From: Rickettsiales bacterium
Lineage (GTDB): Bacteria; Pseudomonadota; Alphaproteobacteria; Rickettsiales; Anaplasmataceae
Assembly (NCBI GenBank): GCA_031266615.1
Contig: JAISAR010000125.1
Coordinates: forward strand, 1 to 5,942
DNA length: 5,942 bases
Direction: 5' to 3'
In this document: positions 1-5,820 of the stretch, one piece after another
Numbering within the stretch: the first letter of the stretch is position 1
Layout: the number at the start of each line of letters is the position of its first letter
Notes under the pieces: model-generated
Seen by the model: only the letters and a program-made list of their open reading frames with translations
The model's database searches: none
Told to the model about the DNA's origin: nothing
Translations under genes and position numbers: made by a program

Positions 1-65
1 AAGACATAAGGTGCACATAGTGCAAAAAATTAAACATAAGACGCCAACCGTGATACTTTCGTCGT

Positions 66-245
66 TTAATCTGCACAGATTGAAGCTAAATGAATAGCTT
101 CACTATCATAATAAGGGGATTGGAGGAACTTGTCAAGTAGTTTTTTTGTTTCTATTGAATCCAATACGCTACCAAGAACTGGTTTAATGTGGTTATGTAA
201 AAAGTCTAACGACAACTTAAAACTTAGCAAAGGAAAAGCTTTGTG
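66..245 (-). pseudogene. Orphan open frame, possible C-terminal gene remnant
   Basis: A minus-strand frame of 59 sense codons runs from just after an in-frame TAG (246-248) to a TAA at 66-68. It has no ATG or GTG start, so it is not a complete gene. The translation looks protein-like rather than random: a helical, charged stretch (LGSVLDSIETKKLLDKFL) followed by QSPYYDSEAIHLASICAD at the C-terminus. About 27% of third positions are G or C, in line with an AT-rich genome. I do not recognise a family. It may be the 3' end of a larger gene whose 5' part was lost, with the break near the hairpin at 223-250. It could also be a chance open frame. Confidence 0.3.
78..107. repeat. Inverted repeat (hairpin) in the argD leader
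   Basis: TGAAGCTA (81-88) and TAGCTTCA (95-102) pair perfectly over 8 bp around a 6-base loop. GAT (78-80) and ATC (105-107) extend the stem across a 2-base bulge. No T-run follows on either strand, so it does not look like an intrinsic terminator. It is more likely part of the repeat sequence. Confidence 0.55.
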
Positions 246-250
246 CTAAG
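223..250. repeat. Inverted repeat just upstream of the argD promoter
   Basis: CTTAGCA (223-229) pairs with TGCTAAG (244-250). The stem continues inward with AAG (230-232) against CTT (239-241) after a small bulge. It overlaps the putative -35 region of the argD promoter and sits at the upstream end of the orphan minus-strand frame. It could mark a repeat boundary or a regulatory structure. No oligo-T tract follows on the plus strand. Confidence 0.5.
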
Positions 251-268
251 GGAGTATTTAAGTATAAT
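241..268 (+). promoter_or_regulatory. Putative sigma-70 promoter of argD
   Basis: A perfect -10 hexamer, TATAAT, lies at 263-268. A weak -35 match, TTGTGC (241-246), lies 16 bp upstream. Transcription would begin near 275, leaving a leader of about 17 nt before the ATG. No good Shine-Dalgarno sequence is visible between 270 and 291, so initiation would depend on a weak or nearly leaderless start. The -10 match is strong but the -35 is poor. Confidence 0.45.
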
Positions 269-291
269 GTAGATAGTATTACAGCACTTAA

Positions 292-1470
292 ATGAATCAC
301 ATTGTCAATGCGTACAATAGATTTGAAACTCCTATAGTTAGGGGAGAAGGGGTATACCTTTTTGATAAAGATGGCAAAAAATATCTAGATTTTGCTGCGG
401 GTATTTCTACAACCTCTTTAGGACATTGTCACCCATATATTGCAGATAAGCTGAAAGAGCAATCGGATTTATTATGGCACTGCTCTAATATTTTTACTAT
501 TCCCGAACAAGAAAGGCTTGCTGAGCGTTTAACAACGCTCACTTTTGCGGATAAAGTTTTTTTCTGCTCAAGCGGGCTTGAAGCAACAGAAGCTGCAATC
601 AAATTTATTCGCCGTTATTTTTATTCAAAAGGGCAAGAAAAGCGCAACCGCATTATTACAATTGAAGGAGGGTTTCATGGCCGCAGTATTGCTGCAATTT
701 CCGCTGGAGGAAATGAAAAATCACGCGAAGGTTTTGCTCCACTCCTTTCTGGTTTTGATAAAGTGCCAAGAAATAACATCAAAGCGCTAGAGGAGAAAAT
801 CAGCGATGAAACAGCCGCTGTGTTTTTAGAGCCCATACAAAGCGAGGGCGGAGTGTATACACTGGATGTAGAATACCTTCACAAAGTAAGAGAAATAACA
901 AAATCTCAGAAAATGATCCTATGCTTTGATGAAGTGCAGTGCGGGTATGGGCGTATTGGTTCTTTATTTCATTATCAAAATATAGGAATCGAACCTGACA
1001 TTTTAACTTGCGCGAAGGCTATGGGTAACGGATTTCCCTTAGCTGCATGTTTAGTAAGAAATTGTATAGCAGAAGCGATTACTCCAGGAACTCATGGATC
1101 AACCTATGGCGGTAATCCGCTTGCCATGACTGTTGGTAACGCAGTGCTCGATATAGTGCTGAAAGAAGGCTTTTTTGACCATGTTAGAAGGGTTAGTAAA
1201 TATCTAAAAGATAAACTGTTACTGTTAGCTGAAGAATTTCCAAGGATAATCTCAGAAATTCGTGGGGAGGGTCTATTAATAGGAATAGAGCTTAAGGCTC
1301 CTTTGGCTGACAAAATTGTTAGCCAATCCCTTGACAAAGGTTTAATAATGACTAAAGTTTTAGATAATAGAGTAGTGAGAATAACACCTCCACTTATTGT
1401 TCAGGATAAACATGTGGATGCAGCGTGTGATACACTCTATAATTCATTTTTTGAGATTAAAGGTATATAA
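292..1470 (+). CDS. argD: ArgD-family class III PLP aminotransferase (acetylornithine / succinyl-DAP aminotransferase)
   Basis: This 392-residue cytosolic enzyme has the normal family length and motifs. They include the cofactor phosphate loop SSGLEATEAAIK (93-104), FHGR (128-131) that stacks on PLP, the E180/P181 region, FDEVQCGYGR (212-221) with Asp213 for the pyridine nitrogen, the Schiff-base Lys242 in CAKAMGNGFP, and HGSTYGGNPLA (268-278) with Thr271 for the phosphate of the dimer partner. ArgD enzymes transfer an amino group from glutamate to N-acetylglutamate semialdehyde, and in E. coli the same enzyme also does the DapC step of diaminopimelate synthesis. Rickettsiales of the Wolbachia type lack a full arginine pathway but keep diaminopimelate genes, so the DapC role is inferred. 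The phosphate loop departs from the usual NSGAEANEAA (Ser93, Leu96). The ATG at 292 is the natural start, though it has no clear ribosome binding site. Substrate specificity cannot be read from the sequence. Confidence 0.9.
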   Translation: MNHIVNAYNRFETPIVRGEGVYLFDKDGKKYLDFAAGISTTSLGHCHPYIADKLKEQSDLLWHCSNIFTIPEQERLAERLTTLTFADKVFFCSSGLEATEAAIKFIRRYFYSKGQEKRNRIITIEGGFHGRSIAAISAGGNEKSREGFAPLLSGFDKVPRNNIKALEEKISDETAAVFLEPIQSEGGVYTLDVEYLHKVREITKSQKMILCFDEVQCGYGRIGSLFHYQNIGIEPDILTCAKAMGNGFPLAACLVRNCIAEAITPGTHGSTYGGNPLAMTVGNAVLDIVLKEGFFDHVRRVSKYLKDKLLLLAEEFPRIISEIRGEGLLIGIELKAPLADKIVSQSLDKGLIMTKVLDNRVVRITPPLIVQDKHVDAACDTLYNSFFEIKGI

Positions 1471-1487
1471 ATATTTTAGAAAAATAT
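1471..1487. repeat. Small AT-only hairpin directly after argD
   Basis: ATATTTT (1471-1477) and AAAATAT (1481-1487) form a 7-bp stem with a 3-base loop, starting one base after the argD stop codon. The stem is all A/T and lacks a following T-run, so it is at best a weak terminator or processing site. The rest of the gap to 1579 holds only a poor promoter candidate: TATAAC at 1529-1534 with a weak -35, CTTCAA, at 1507-1512. Confidence 0.3.
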
Positions 1488-1579
1488 AAAGTCCAGCTAC
1501 ACAAAACTTCAAACTTGCGAATGCTTCTTATAACATGTAAAGTTAACTCTGTTTTTTGTCACAATAACATCATACTTTA

Positions 1580-2866
1580 ATGGATTGGTTATTGGTTTCA
1601 ATATTATCGGTAATTTTTGTTTTATTGATTCTATCGTTTTTATTTTCAGGGGCAGAAATAGGTCTAACCTCAATCAGCCGCTCTCGTGTTAATAAGCTAA
1701 AGCTAGAGGGTAACAAAAGGGCCAAGATAATAGATCGCCTGTTAAATAAGAAAGAATTAACAATAGGAACGATGTTGCTCGGCAATACGATTATTAACAT
1801 TACCTGTTCTGCTTTATTCACAGCAATACTTATAAACTTCTTTGGAAGTGAAGGCGTCTTTCTATCAACGATTATAATGACATTTTGTATTTTGCTGTTT
1901 TGCGAGGTGTTACCAAAAACTTACGCCATGCAAAATCCCGAGAAATTTACATTATTTTCCACTTATTTTGTACTGTTTTTTGTCAGGATTTTTTCTCCAT
2001 TGACATTAGGCATTCAGTTCATTGTCAATCTTATTCTAAAGTTATGTGGGCTTCATAAGAATAGGGAAGTAATATCTGCAGCGGATGCAATGCGTAATAT
2101 GATTACTCTGCATCGCAGTGAAGGAACCATGTTACAACAGGATTTGGATATGCTAAACAGCATACTTGATTTAGCTGAGACAGAGATATCGGAAATTATG
2201 ACCCATAGGAGAAACATATTTTCTCTTGATATAGATCGAAATAAAGAAGAATTAATAAGAGAAATTTTAACCAGCAGTCACAGTAGAGTACCTTTATGGC
2301 AAAAAGAACCAGATAACATTGTTGGAGTAATTCATGTAAAGAATCTAATAAACGCTTTGCGTGAAAAGGACAATAAAATAGAGGAGGTTGACATTGCCAA
2401 AGTTATGTCAAAACCTTGTTTCTTACCAGAAAGTACTCCGCTTAGCGTGCAACTACACAACTTCCGTCAAAACAGAAAACATCTTGCGTTTGTTGTTGAT
2501 GAATATGGAGCACTGCAGGGAATTGTAACTCTTGAGGATATATTGGAAGAAATAGTTGGAGAAATTTCCGATGAGCATGATTTAATTACGGAGAATTTTA
2601 TAAAGAAAATATCTGACAATGTGTATCATATCGAAGGAAAATCAACTATTAGGGACATTAACAGACAGTTACACTGGAATCTTCCTGATGAAGAAGCTAC
2701 AACTCTAGCAGGTATGATTGTAAATGAGATAGAACGCATTCCTGACGAAGGCGAAGAATTTTCCATGTATGGTTTTCACTTTAAGATTTTGAAAAAAGAT
2801 AAAAATATTATTACTGTTATTGAAGTACAAGTAAAAACTGATCATACTATGACAGCGATTAATTAG
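1580..2866 (+). CDS. CorC/HlyC (TlyC)-family membrane protein with DUF21 and paired CBS domains
   Basis: This 428-residue inner-membrane protein has the classic CNNM/CorC layout. The N-terminal DUF21 (CNNM) domain spans roughly residues 1-200, with hydrophobic segments near 4-23, 65-88, 92-112 and 124-156. It carries SGAEIGLTS (23-31), GNT (68-70) and EVLPKTYA (109-116). Two CBS domains follow at about 205-265 and 275-332, the second ending in VVDEYGALQGIVTLEDILEE. The C-terminal CorC_HlyC domain spans about 340-420. Relatives take part in magnesium or cobalt transport, and the rickettsial relative TlyC has been reported as a haemolysin, so transport versus haemolysis is open here. There is no clear Shine-Dalgarno before ATG 1580, but the N-terminus aligns with the usual start of the first membrane helix. 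It begins the tightly spaced run of genes that ends with the deacetylase. Confidence 0.88.
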   Translation: MDWLLVSILSVIFVLLILSFLFSGAEIGLTSISRSRVNKLKLEGNKRAKIIDRLLNKKELTIGTMLLGNTIINITCSALFTAILINFFGSEGVFLSTIIMTFCILLFCEVLPKTYAMQNPEKFTLFSTYFVLFFVRIFSPLTLGIQFIVNLILKLCGLHKNREVISAADAMRNMITLHRSEGTMLQQDLDMLNSILDLAETEISEIMTHRRNIFSLDIDRNKEELIREILTSSHSRVPLWQKEPDNIVGVIHVKNLINALREKDNKIEEVDIAKVMSKPCFLPESTPLSVQLHNFRQNRKHLAFVVDEYGALQGIVTLEDILEEIVGEISDEHDLITENFIKKISDNVYHIEGKSTIRDINRQLHWNLPDEEATTLAGMIVNEIERIPDEGEEFSMYGFHFKILKKDKNIITVIEVQVKTDHTMTAIN

Positions 2867-2875
2867 TTAGGTTTT

Positions 2876-3142
2876 ATGGAAGACACAGTAAAAATAACAG
2901 CCGATGAGTTAAAAGGTTATATAGAAAGAATCGAAAAACTTGAGCAAGAAAAGAAGGATGTGCAAGATCACATTCGTGATGTATATGCAAAAGCTGCAGA
3001 TGAAGGTTGGGATACGAAAGTGATGAAACAGATTGTCAGGCTAAGAAAGATGGACGATGATGACAGAGAAGAACAAGAAATATTACTTGATACTTATAAA
3101 CGCGCATTGGGAATGAGTTGCGAAGAAGAGTCAAGTGAATAG
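2876..3142 (+). CDS. gapR: GapR-family (DUF2312) nucleoid-associated DNA-binding protein
   Basis: This 88-residue, highly charged protein matches the short alphaproteobacterial DUF2312/GapR family along its whole length. It shows LKGYIERIEKLEQEKKDV (12-29), the DVYAKAADEGWDTKVMKQ segment (35-52), the basic IVRLRKMD (53-60) and a C-terminal YKRALGM (74-80). In Caulobacter, GapR binds overtwisted AT-rich DNA ahead of replication and transcription and stimulates topoisomerases. The first 35 or so residues form a coiled-coil helix. The start lies 9 bp after the upstream stop, with only a weak TAGG as a ribosome site, so coupled translation is likely. Its end overlaps ubiX by 8 bp. The tail after residue 81 (CEEESSE) is acidic and looks variable. 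The family call is firm; DNA binding in this organism is inferred. Confidence 0.88.
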   Translation: MEDTVKITADELKGYIERIEKLEQEKKDVQDHIRDVYAKAADEGWDTKVMKQIVRLRKMDDDDREEQEILLDTYKRALGMSCEEESSE

Positions 3143-3698
3143 CAGAATTGTAATTGGGATAAGTGGAGCATCTGGTTCTATTTATGGTGTGCGTATTTTA
3201 GAAGTGCTAAAAGATGCCGACTATGAAACTCATTTAGTAATAAGTCGCGCTGGAAAAACCACTCTGGCTCATGAAGTTGCAGAAAGACTTGAAGACATCA
3301 CATCACTTGCAGATTTTCACTATTCTGAAGAAAAAATAGGAGAAAAAATAGCGAGCGGTTCGTTTGAAACTTTAGGGATGATTATCGCTCCATGTTCTAT
3401 GAAAACAATGTCTGAAATTGCGTCAGGCGTCACTTCCAACCTGTTAACGAGAGCTGCAGATGTAACGCTAAAAGAAAGAAGGAAATTAGTTCTTATGGTG
3501 CGAGAGTCGCCACTGCATCTTGGTCATTTACGAAATATGTTAAAATTAACGGAGATGGGGGCAATTATTGCTCCACCAATGCCAGCTTTTTATATTAAAC
3601 CAAAATCCTTGGAGGACATTATAAATCATTCTATTGGTAAAGTATTAAGTTTACTTGATATCAAATTACCTGGCTTCAAAGAATGGCAAGGAGTATAG
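3135..3698 (+). CDS. ubiX: UbiX flavin prenyltransferase
   Basis: This 187-residue enzyme transfers a dimethylallyl group to FMN, making the prenyl-FMN cofactor used by UbiD decarboxylases in ubiquinone synthesis. The flavin-binding GISGASG (8-14), PCSMKTMSEIASG (86-98), RAADVTLKERRKLVLMVRES (106-125) and MLKLTEMGAIIAPPMPAFY (135-153) are all present. By offset against Pseudomonas UbiX from memory, Ser13, Arg106, Lys113, Glu124, Tyr153 and Trp184 match the known active-site residues. Lys169 stands where an arginine (Arg185) is usual. The start is GTG at 3135, inside the 3' end of gapR (8-bp overlap), preceded by a purine-rich GAAGAAGAG (3122-3130). This supports coupled translation. Length is typical of the family. 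Confidence 0.93.
   Translation: MNSRIVIGISGASGSIYGVRILEVLKDADYETHLVISRAGKTTLAHEVAERLEDITSLADFHYSEEKIGEKIASGSFETLGMIIAPCSMKTMSEIASGVTSNLLTRAADVTLKERRKLVLMVRESPLHLGHLRNMLKLTEMGAIIAPPMPAFYIKPKSLEDIINHSIGKVLSLLDIKLPGFKEWQGV
3688..3693 (+). promoter_or_regulatory. Shine-Dalgarno site that fixes the folD GTG start
   Basis: AAGGAG lies inside the last codons of ubiX, 8 bases before GTG 3702. It is the strongest ribosome binding site in the window and supports GTG at 3702 as the folD start, with MAIIIDGKEIA as the expected FolD N-terminus. Confidence 0.75.
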
Positions 3699-3701
3699 CA
3701 A

Positions 3702-4598
3702 GTGGCAATTATCATTGACGGTAAGGAAATAGCAAGTGGCCTGTGCAAGAAGTTATCACAAAAAATCGATGTTTTAAAGAAGAAGCACAACGTTTTTCCT
3801 TGTCTTAAAGTAATTCTTGTGGGTAGCAATCCAGCAAGTCAAGTTTATGTTCGCAATAAACAAAAAAAAGCAGAATCAATAGGCATAAGTTCTGAAACTA
3901 TTGTTTTACCTGATAATATTTCAGAAGGTGAATTAATTGCAAAAATTAATGAGTTAAATGCAGATCCGTCTGTGCATGGCATTTTAGTACAATTGCCTTT
4001 ACCAAGCCATATTAAAGCAAGCAGAGTAATTAACACAGTAAGCGTTGAAAAAGATGTGGATGGCTTTCACGATGAAAACGTTGGCCGATTAGTTAAAGGT
4101 GAAAAAAATTGCCTTATACCTTGTACTCCTAAAGGTTCTTTGCATTTAATTAAATCGGTTGAAAGTAATCTTTCAGGTAAAAACGCAGTTGTGATTGGCA
4201 GATCAAACATCGTGGGTAAACCGATGTTTCACCTGTTGTTGCAAGAAAACTGCACTGTTACCATTTTGCATTCACAAAGTAGGGATTTAGCTGAATATTG
4301 CTCTAAAGCGGATATAGTAGTTGCAGCGGTTGGAAAGCCAAATTTTGTCCAAAAAGACTGGATAAAGAAAGGGGCAATAGTGATTGACGTTGGCATAAAT
4401 AGTGTGAATGTAGGAGGGCAAACAAAGCTCGTAGGTGATGTTGACTTCGATGGAGTAAAAGAAAAAGTCAAAGCTATTACGCCAGTGCCTGGGGGCGTTG
4501 GCCCAATGACTATTGCGTTTTTGATGATAAACACTGTTATTGCTGCTTGTTTGCAGAAGAAAGTTGATGCCTCTGATTTCGTGGACCAAGGTCTATAG
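3702..4598 (+). CDS. folD: Bifunctional methylenetetrahydrofolate dehydrogenase / methenyltetrahydrofolate cyclohydrolase
   Basis: This 298-residue cytosolic enzyme interconverts 5,10-methylene-THF, 5,10-methenyl-THF and 10-formyl-THF, feeding purine, formyl-methionine and thymidylate synthesis. The catalytic pair Tyr49 and Lys53 sits in YVRNK. GILVQLPLP (93-101) and the folate-binding KDVDGF (117-122) with Asp120 follow. The Rossmann-type NADP site is VVIGRSNIVGKP (163-174). The C-terminal signature PVPGGVGPMT (261-270) is intact. Length is close to other bacterial FolD proteins, with a short non-conserved tail (285-298). It starts 3 bp after the ubiX stop, using a GTG with a strong ribosome site, and lies 15 bp before the deacetylase gene, so it belongs to the same transcript. 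No defect is visible. Confidence 0.95.
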   Translation: MAIIIDGKEIASGLCKKLSQKIDVLKKKHNVFPCLKVILVGSNPASQVYVRNKQKKAESIGISSETIVLPDNISEGELIAKINELNADPSVHGILVQLPLPSHIKASRVINTVSVEKDVDGFHDENVGRLVKGEKNCLIPCTPKGSLHLIKSVESNLSGKNAVVIGRSNIVGKPMFHLLLQENCTVTILHSQSRDLAEYCSKADIVVAAVGKPNFVQKDWIKKGAIVIDVGINSVNVGGQTKLVGDVDFDGVKEKVKAITPVPGGVGPMTIAFLMINTVIAACLQKKVDASDFVDQGL

Positions 4599-4613
4599 TT
4601 GCAGTAAGGTAGG

Positions 4614-5447
4614 ATGAAAGGTACGAAAATGGTAGGGCTGAAAGGGTGGCTAACAACAATTTTTCTTTTGCTATACTCAACCACAGTTTTCTGTGGTGGT
4701 TGTAATTTCAATTTACCATATCGTGGGCTCAGTTGTAATTTAGATCTATCGTACAGAAGTTTAAGTAATATAAAAAAATTGTTGAGTAACAGTGATAAAT
4801 TTGTTGCGCTCACATTTGACGATGGACCATCTAACAATAGAGTAAACGATATTATCAATGTTTTAGAAAACTATAAAGCAAAAGCGACATTTTTTCTTCT
4901 TGGTGAACGTATAAATAAAAAAACGTCCGAGATAGTAAAGAAAATCTATAATGCAGGTCATGAGCTGGGCAATCACTCTTGGTCGCATAGAAAGTTGACA
5001 TCGCTTTCAAGTGAAGAACAATTGCAAGAGCTGGAGAAGACAAGTACGGCAATTAAAAATGCAACAAAGCAGGATGTAAAATGGTTTCGCCCGCCATATG
5101 GATGTCATGATGATAATTTGATTGAAAACACCAATCGATTGAATATGTATTCGATATTATGGACAGTTGACTCTATAGATTGGCAAGGTGATAAACCAGA
5201 GATCTTAGTTGAAAGAGTTATAAGCAACGTGCACAATGGAGCAATCATACTATTCCATGACCACGACAACAAATCAAATACAGTTGAAGCTTTGCCTCAG
5301 ATTATTAAGATACTAAAAAAATCGGGTTATGAGCCTGTTACCTTAAGTGAGTGGGAGGAAAGGGTTTGTAGTGTAGTTAAAACTGAAAGTATATCAAGAG
5401 GAGAAGAAACGCATAATTTAGATTTACCAAAATACATTTACAACTAG
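4614..5447 (+). CDS. Secreted NodB-type polysaccharide deacetylase (carbohydrate esterase family 4)
   Basis: All five NodB motifs are intact: TFDDGP (67-72) with Asp69 as base and Asp70 for metal, HSWSH (121-125) giving the two metal histidines, RPPYG (159-163), VDSIDW (185-190) and LFHDHD (213-218) with the catalytic His215. Such enzymes remove N- or O-acetyl groups from peptidoglycan or other envelope glycans. An N-terminal hydrophobic stretch (about residues 12-26) after Lys10 indicates a signal peptide and periplasmic location. Two starts compete: ATG 4614, with AAGG at only 4 bases, and ATG 4629 (residue 6), with GAAAGG (4616-4621) 7 bases upstream. The second has the better spacing and leaves a more usual signal peptide. 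Residues 30-51 are an 11-residue tandem repeat of unknown role. The C-terminal 25 residues are polar and extend beyond the domain. The glycan substrate is unknown. Confidence 0.87.
   Translation: MKGTKMVGLKGWLTTIFLLLYSTTVFCGGCNFNLPYRGLSCNLDLSYRSLSNIKKLLSNSDKFVALTFDDGPSNNRVNDIINVLENYKAKATFFLLGERINKKTSEIVKKIYNAGHELGNHSWSHRKLTSLSSEEQLQELEKTSTAIKNATKQDVKWFRPPYGCHDDNLIENTNRLNMYSILWTVDSIDWQGDKPEILVERVISNVHNGAIILFHDHDNKSNTVEALPQIIKILKKSGYEPVTLSEWEERVCSVVKTESISRGEETHNLDLPKYIYN
4680..4697 (+). repeat. Hairpin inside the signal-peptide coding region of the deacetylase
   Basis: ACCACAG (4680-4686) and CTGTGGT (4691-4697) form a perfect 7-bp stem with a TTTT loop. It could slow translation after the signal peptide or be coincidental. 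No T-run follows, so it is not an intrinsic terminator. Confidence 0.4.
4701..4766 (+). repeat. 33-bp in-frame tandem duplication in the deacetylase gene
   Basis: Two adjacent 33-base units, 4701-4733 and 4734-4766, agree at about 21 of 33 bases and both begin TGTAATTT. They encode CNFNLPYRGLS (30-40) and CNLDLSYRSLS (41-51), which share 7 of 11 residues including Cys, Asn, Leu, Tyr-Arg, and Leu-Ser. The repeat lies between the signal peptide and the NodB domain. Confidence 0.75.
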
Positions 5448-5558
5448 ATCAGTATACGAATGTTGAAATATCTAACTCCAACACAGTATCATTCCTCTGC
5501 TTATACCAATCTCTGCTGCACAGAAAGCGGACAGGTGCCGTTTTGCCAGTCAACAATG

Positions 5559-5696
5559 GTATCACCCCAGTGCCTCCTTTTTGTCGTCCCAGTGCTTGAC
5601 ACATAGCTGTACGAACATTGCAATTAGCAGGTAATTTGCGTAACAGACGGTGTCATGCCAGTGCTTCCTTTTCTTGTCATCCCAGTGCTCCGACAC
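5559..5696 (+). repeat. Two spaced copies of a 44-47 bp repeat carrying four TGTCATSCCAGTG-like 13-mers
   Basis: Unit A (5559-5602) and unit B (5650-5696) align along their length with small gaps. Each contains two 13-mers: TATCACCCCAGTG (5560) and TGTCGTCCCAGTG (5582) in A, TGTCATGCCAGTG (5651) and TGTCATCCCAGTG (5675) in B. B is closer to the consensus, so A looks older or more decayed. Repeats with this core are typical of Wolbachia intergenic DNA as I remember it. Confidence 0.7.
5605..5620 (+). repeat. Left arm of a 16-bp inverted repeat pair
   Basis: AGCTGTACGAACATTG is the reverse complement, with one mismatch, of 5829-5844. The arms enclose 208 bp that contain unit B and both palindromes. 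Confidence 0.7.
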
Positions 5697-5700
5697 TGGC
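5681..5700. repeat. Palindrome 1 of the CCAGTG family
   Basis: CCAGTG (5682-5687) pairs with CACTGG (5694-5699) around a 6-base loop. It ends repeat unit B and shares its stem with the palindrome at 5771-5794. Confidence 0.65.
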
Positions 5701-5770
5701 TTTCCATAATCATCAAAAACATCGTATTTTAACATAGCTTTTATATTCACCTACTTGATAAAATTCCTGG

Positions 5771-5794
5771 ATGCCAGTGTCTGGGCACTGGCAT
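5771..5794. repeat. Palindrome 2 of the CCAGTG family
   Basis: ATGCCAGTG (5771-5779) and CACTGGCAT (5786-5794) form a perfect 9-bp stem with the loop TCTGGG. The right arm continues into CACTGGCATGACA (5786-5798), the exact reverse complement of the 13-mer at 5651. GGATG and CATCC flanks extend the symmetry. It is a strong hairpin but no T-run follows directly. Confidence 0.75.
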
Positions 5795-5820
5795 GACATC
5801 CTTTCTGGTGGAGATTGCTC

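Larger units (their letters stand above)
1..250. repeat. Probable dispersed repeat or degraded-gene region upstream of argD
   Basis: There is no convincing plus-strand gene in this leader. It is rich in inverted repeats: a small one at 12-24 (TGCAC, 3-base loop, GTGCA), a stronger one at 78-107 and another at 223-250. A plus-strand frame is open from the window edge (position 2) to a stop at 95-97, and a minus-strand frame is open from 245 to 66. From memory this kind of sequence recurs in intergenic DNA of Wolbachia, but I could not test that here. It could be the decayed end of a repeated gene, a non-autonomous element, or simply a long leader. Confidence 0.4.
5448..5820. repeat. Repeat-rich intergenic region downstream of the deacetylase
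   Basis: I see no ordinary gene here. The deacetylase frame stays open for 52 codons after its stop, up to 5606, but the composition gives no recognisable protein. A minus-strand frame at 5562-5750 is made largely of repeat sequence and is not called as a gene. The stretch holds clustered 13-base repeats, two palindromes and the left arm of an inverted repeat, described separately. No clear terminator for the operon is visible; the palindromes lack T-runs but could still stop transcription or protect the 3' end. Confidence 0.6.

Noticed and set aside
1..291. tRNA or other structured RNA in the argD leader
   Set aside because: No cloverleaf, TTC-loop sequence or CCA end was found; the hairpins look like repeat-derived inverted repeats.
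1471..1487. Intrinsic terminator after argD
   Set aside because: The stem is only A/T and no U-tract follows. It is reported as a weak hairpin, so read-through into the next gene stays possible.
4689..4703. Lipoprotein signal (lipobox) at Cys27 or Cys30 of the deacetylase
   Set aside because: The residues before each Cys (TVF and CGG) do not fit the [LVI][ASTVI][GAS]C pattern, so an ordinary signal peptide is preferred.
4229..4858. A 209-codon minus-strand open frame
   Set aside because: It lies antisense to folD and the deacetylase, both of which have full sets of catalytic motifs. Its translation shows no recognisable domain and it spans the gene junction.
5559..5696. CRISPR array
   Set aside because: The 13-mers are too short, too variable and unevenly spaced, and no spacers of uniform length or cas genes are present.
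5562..5750. A 62-codon minus-strand open frame as a gene
   Set aside because: Most of it is made of the 13-mer repeats (HWDDKK twice), it starts with GTG without a good ribosome site, and it has no family resemblance. It is treated as repeat sequence.
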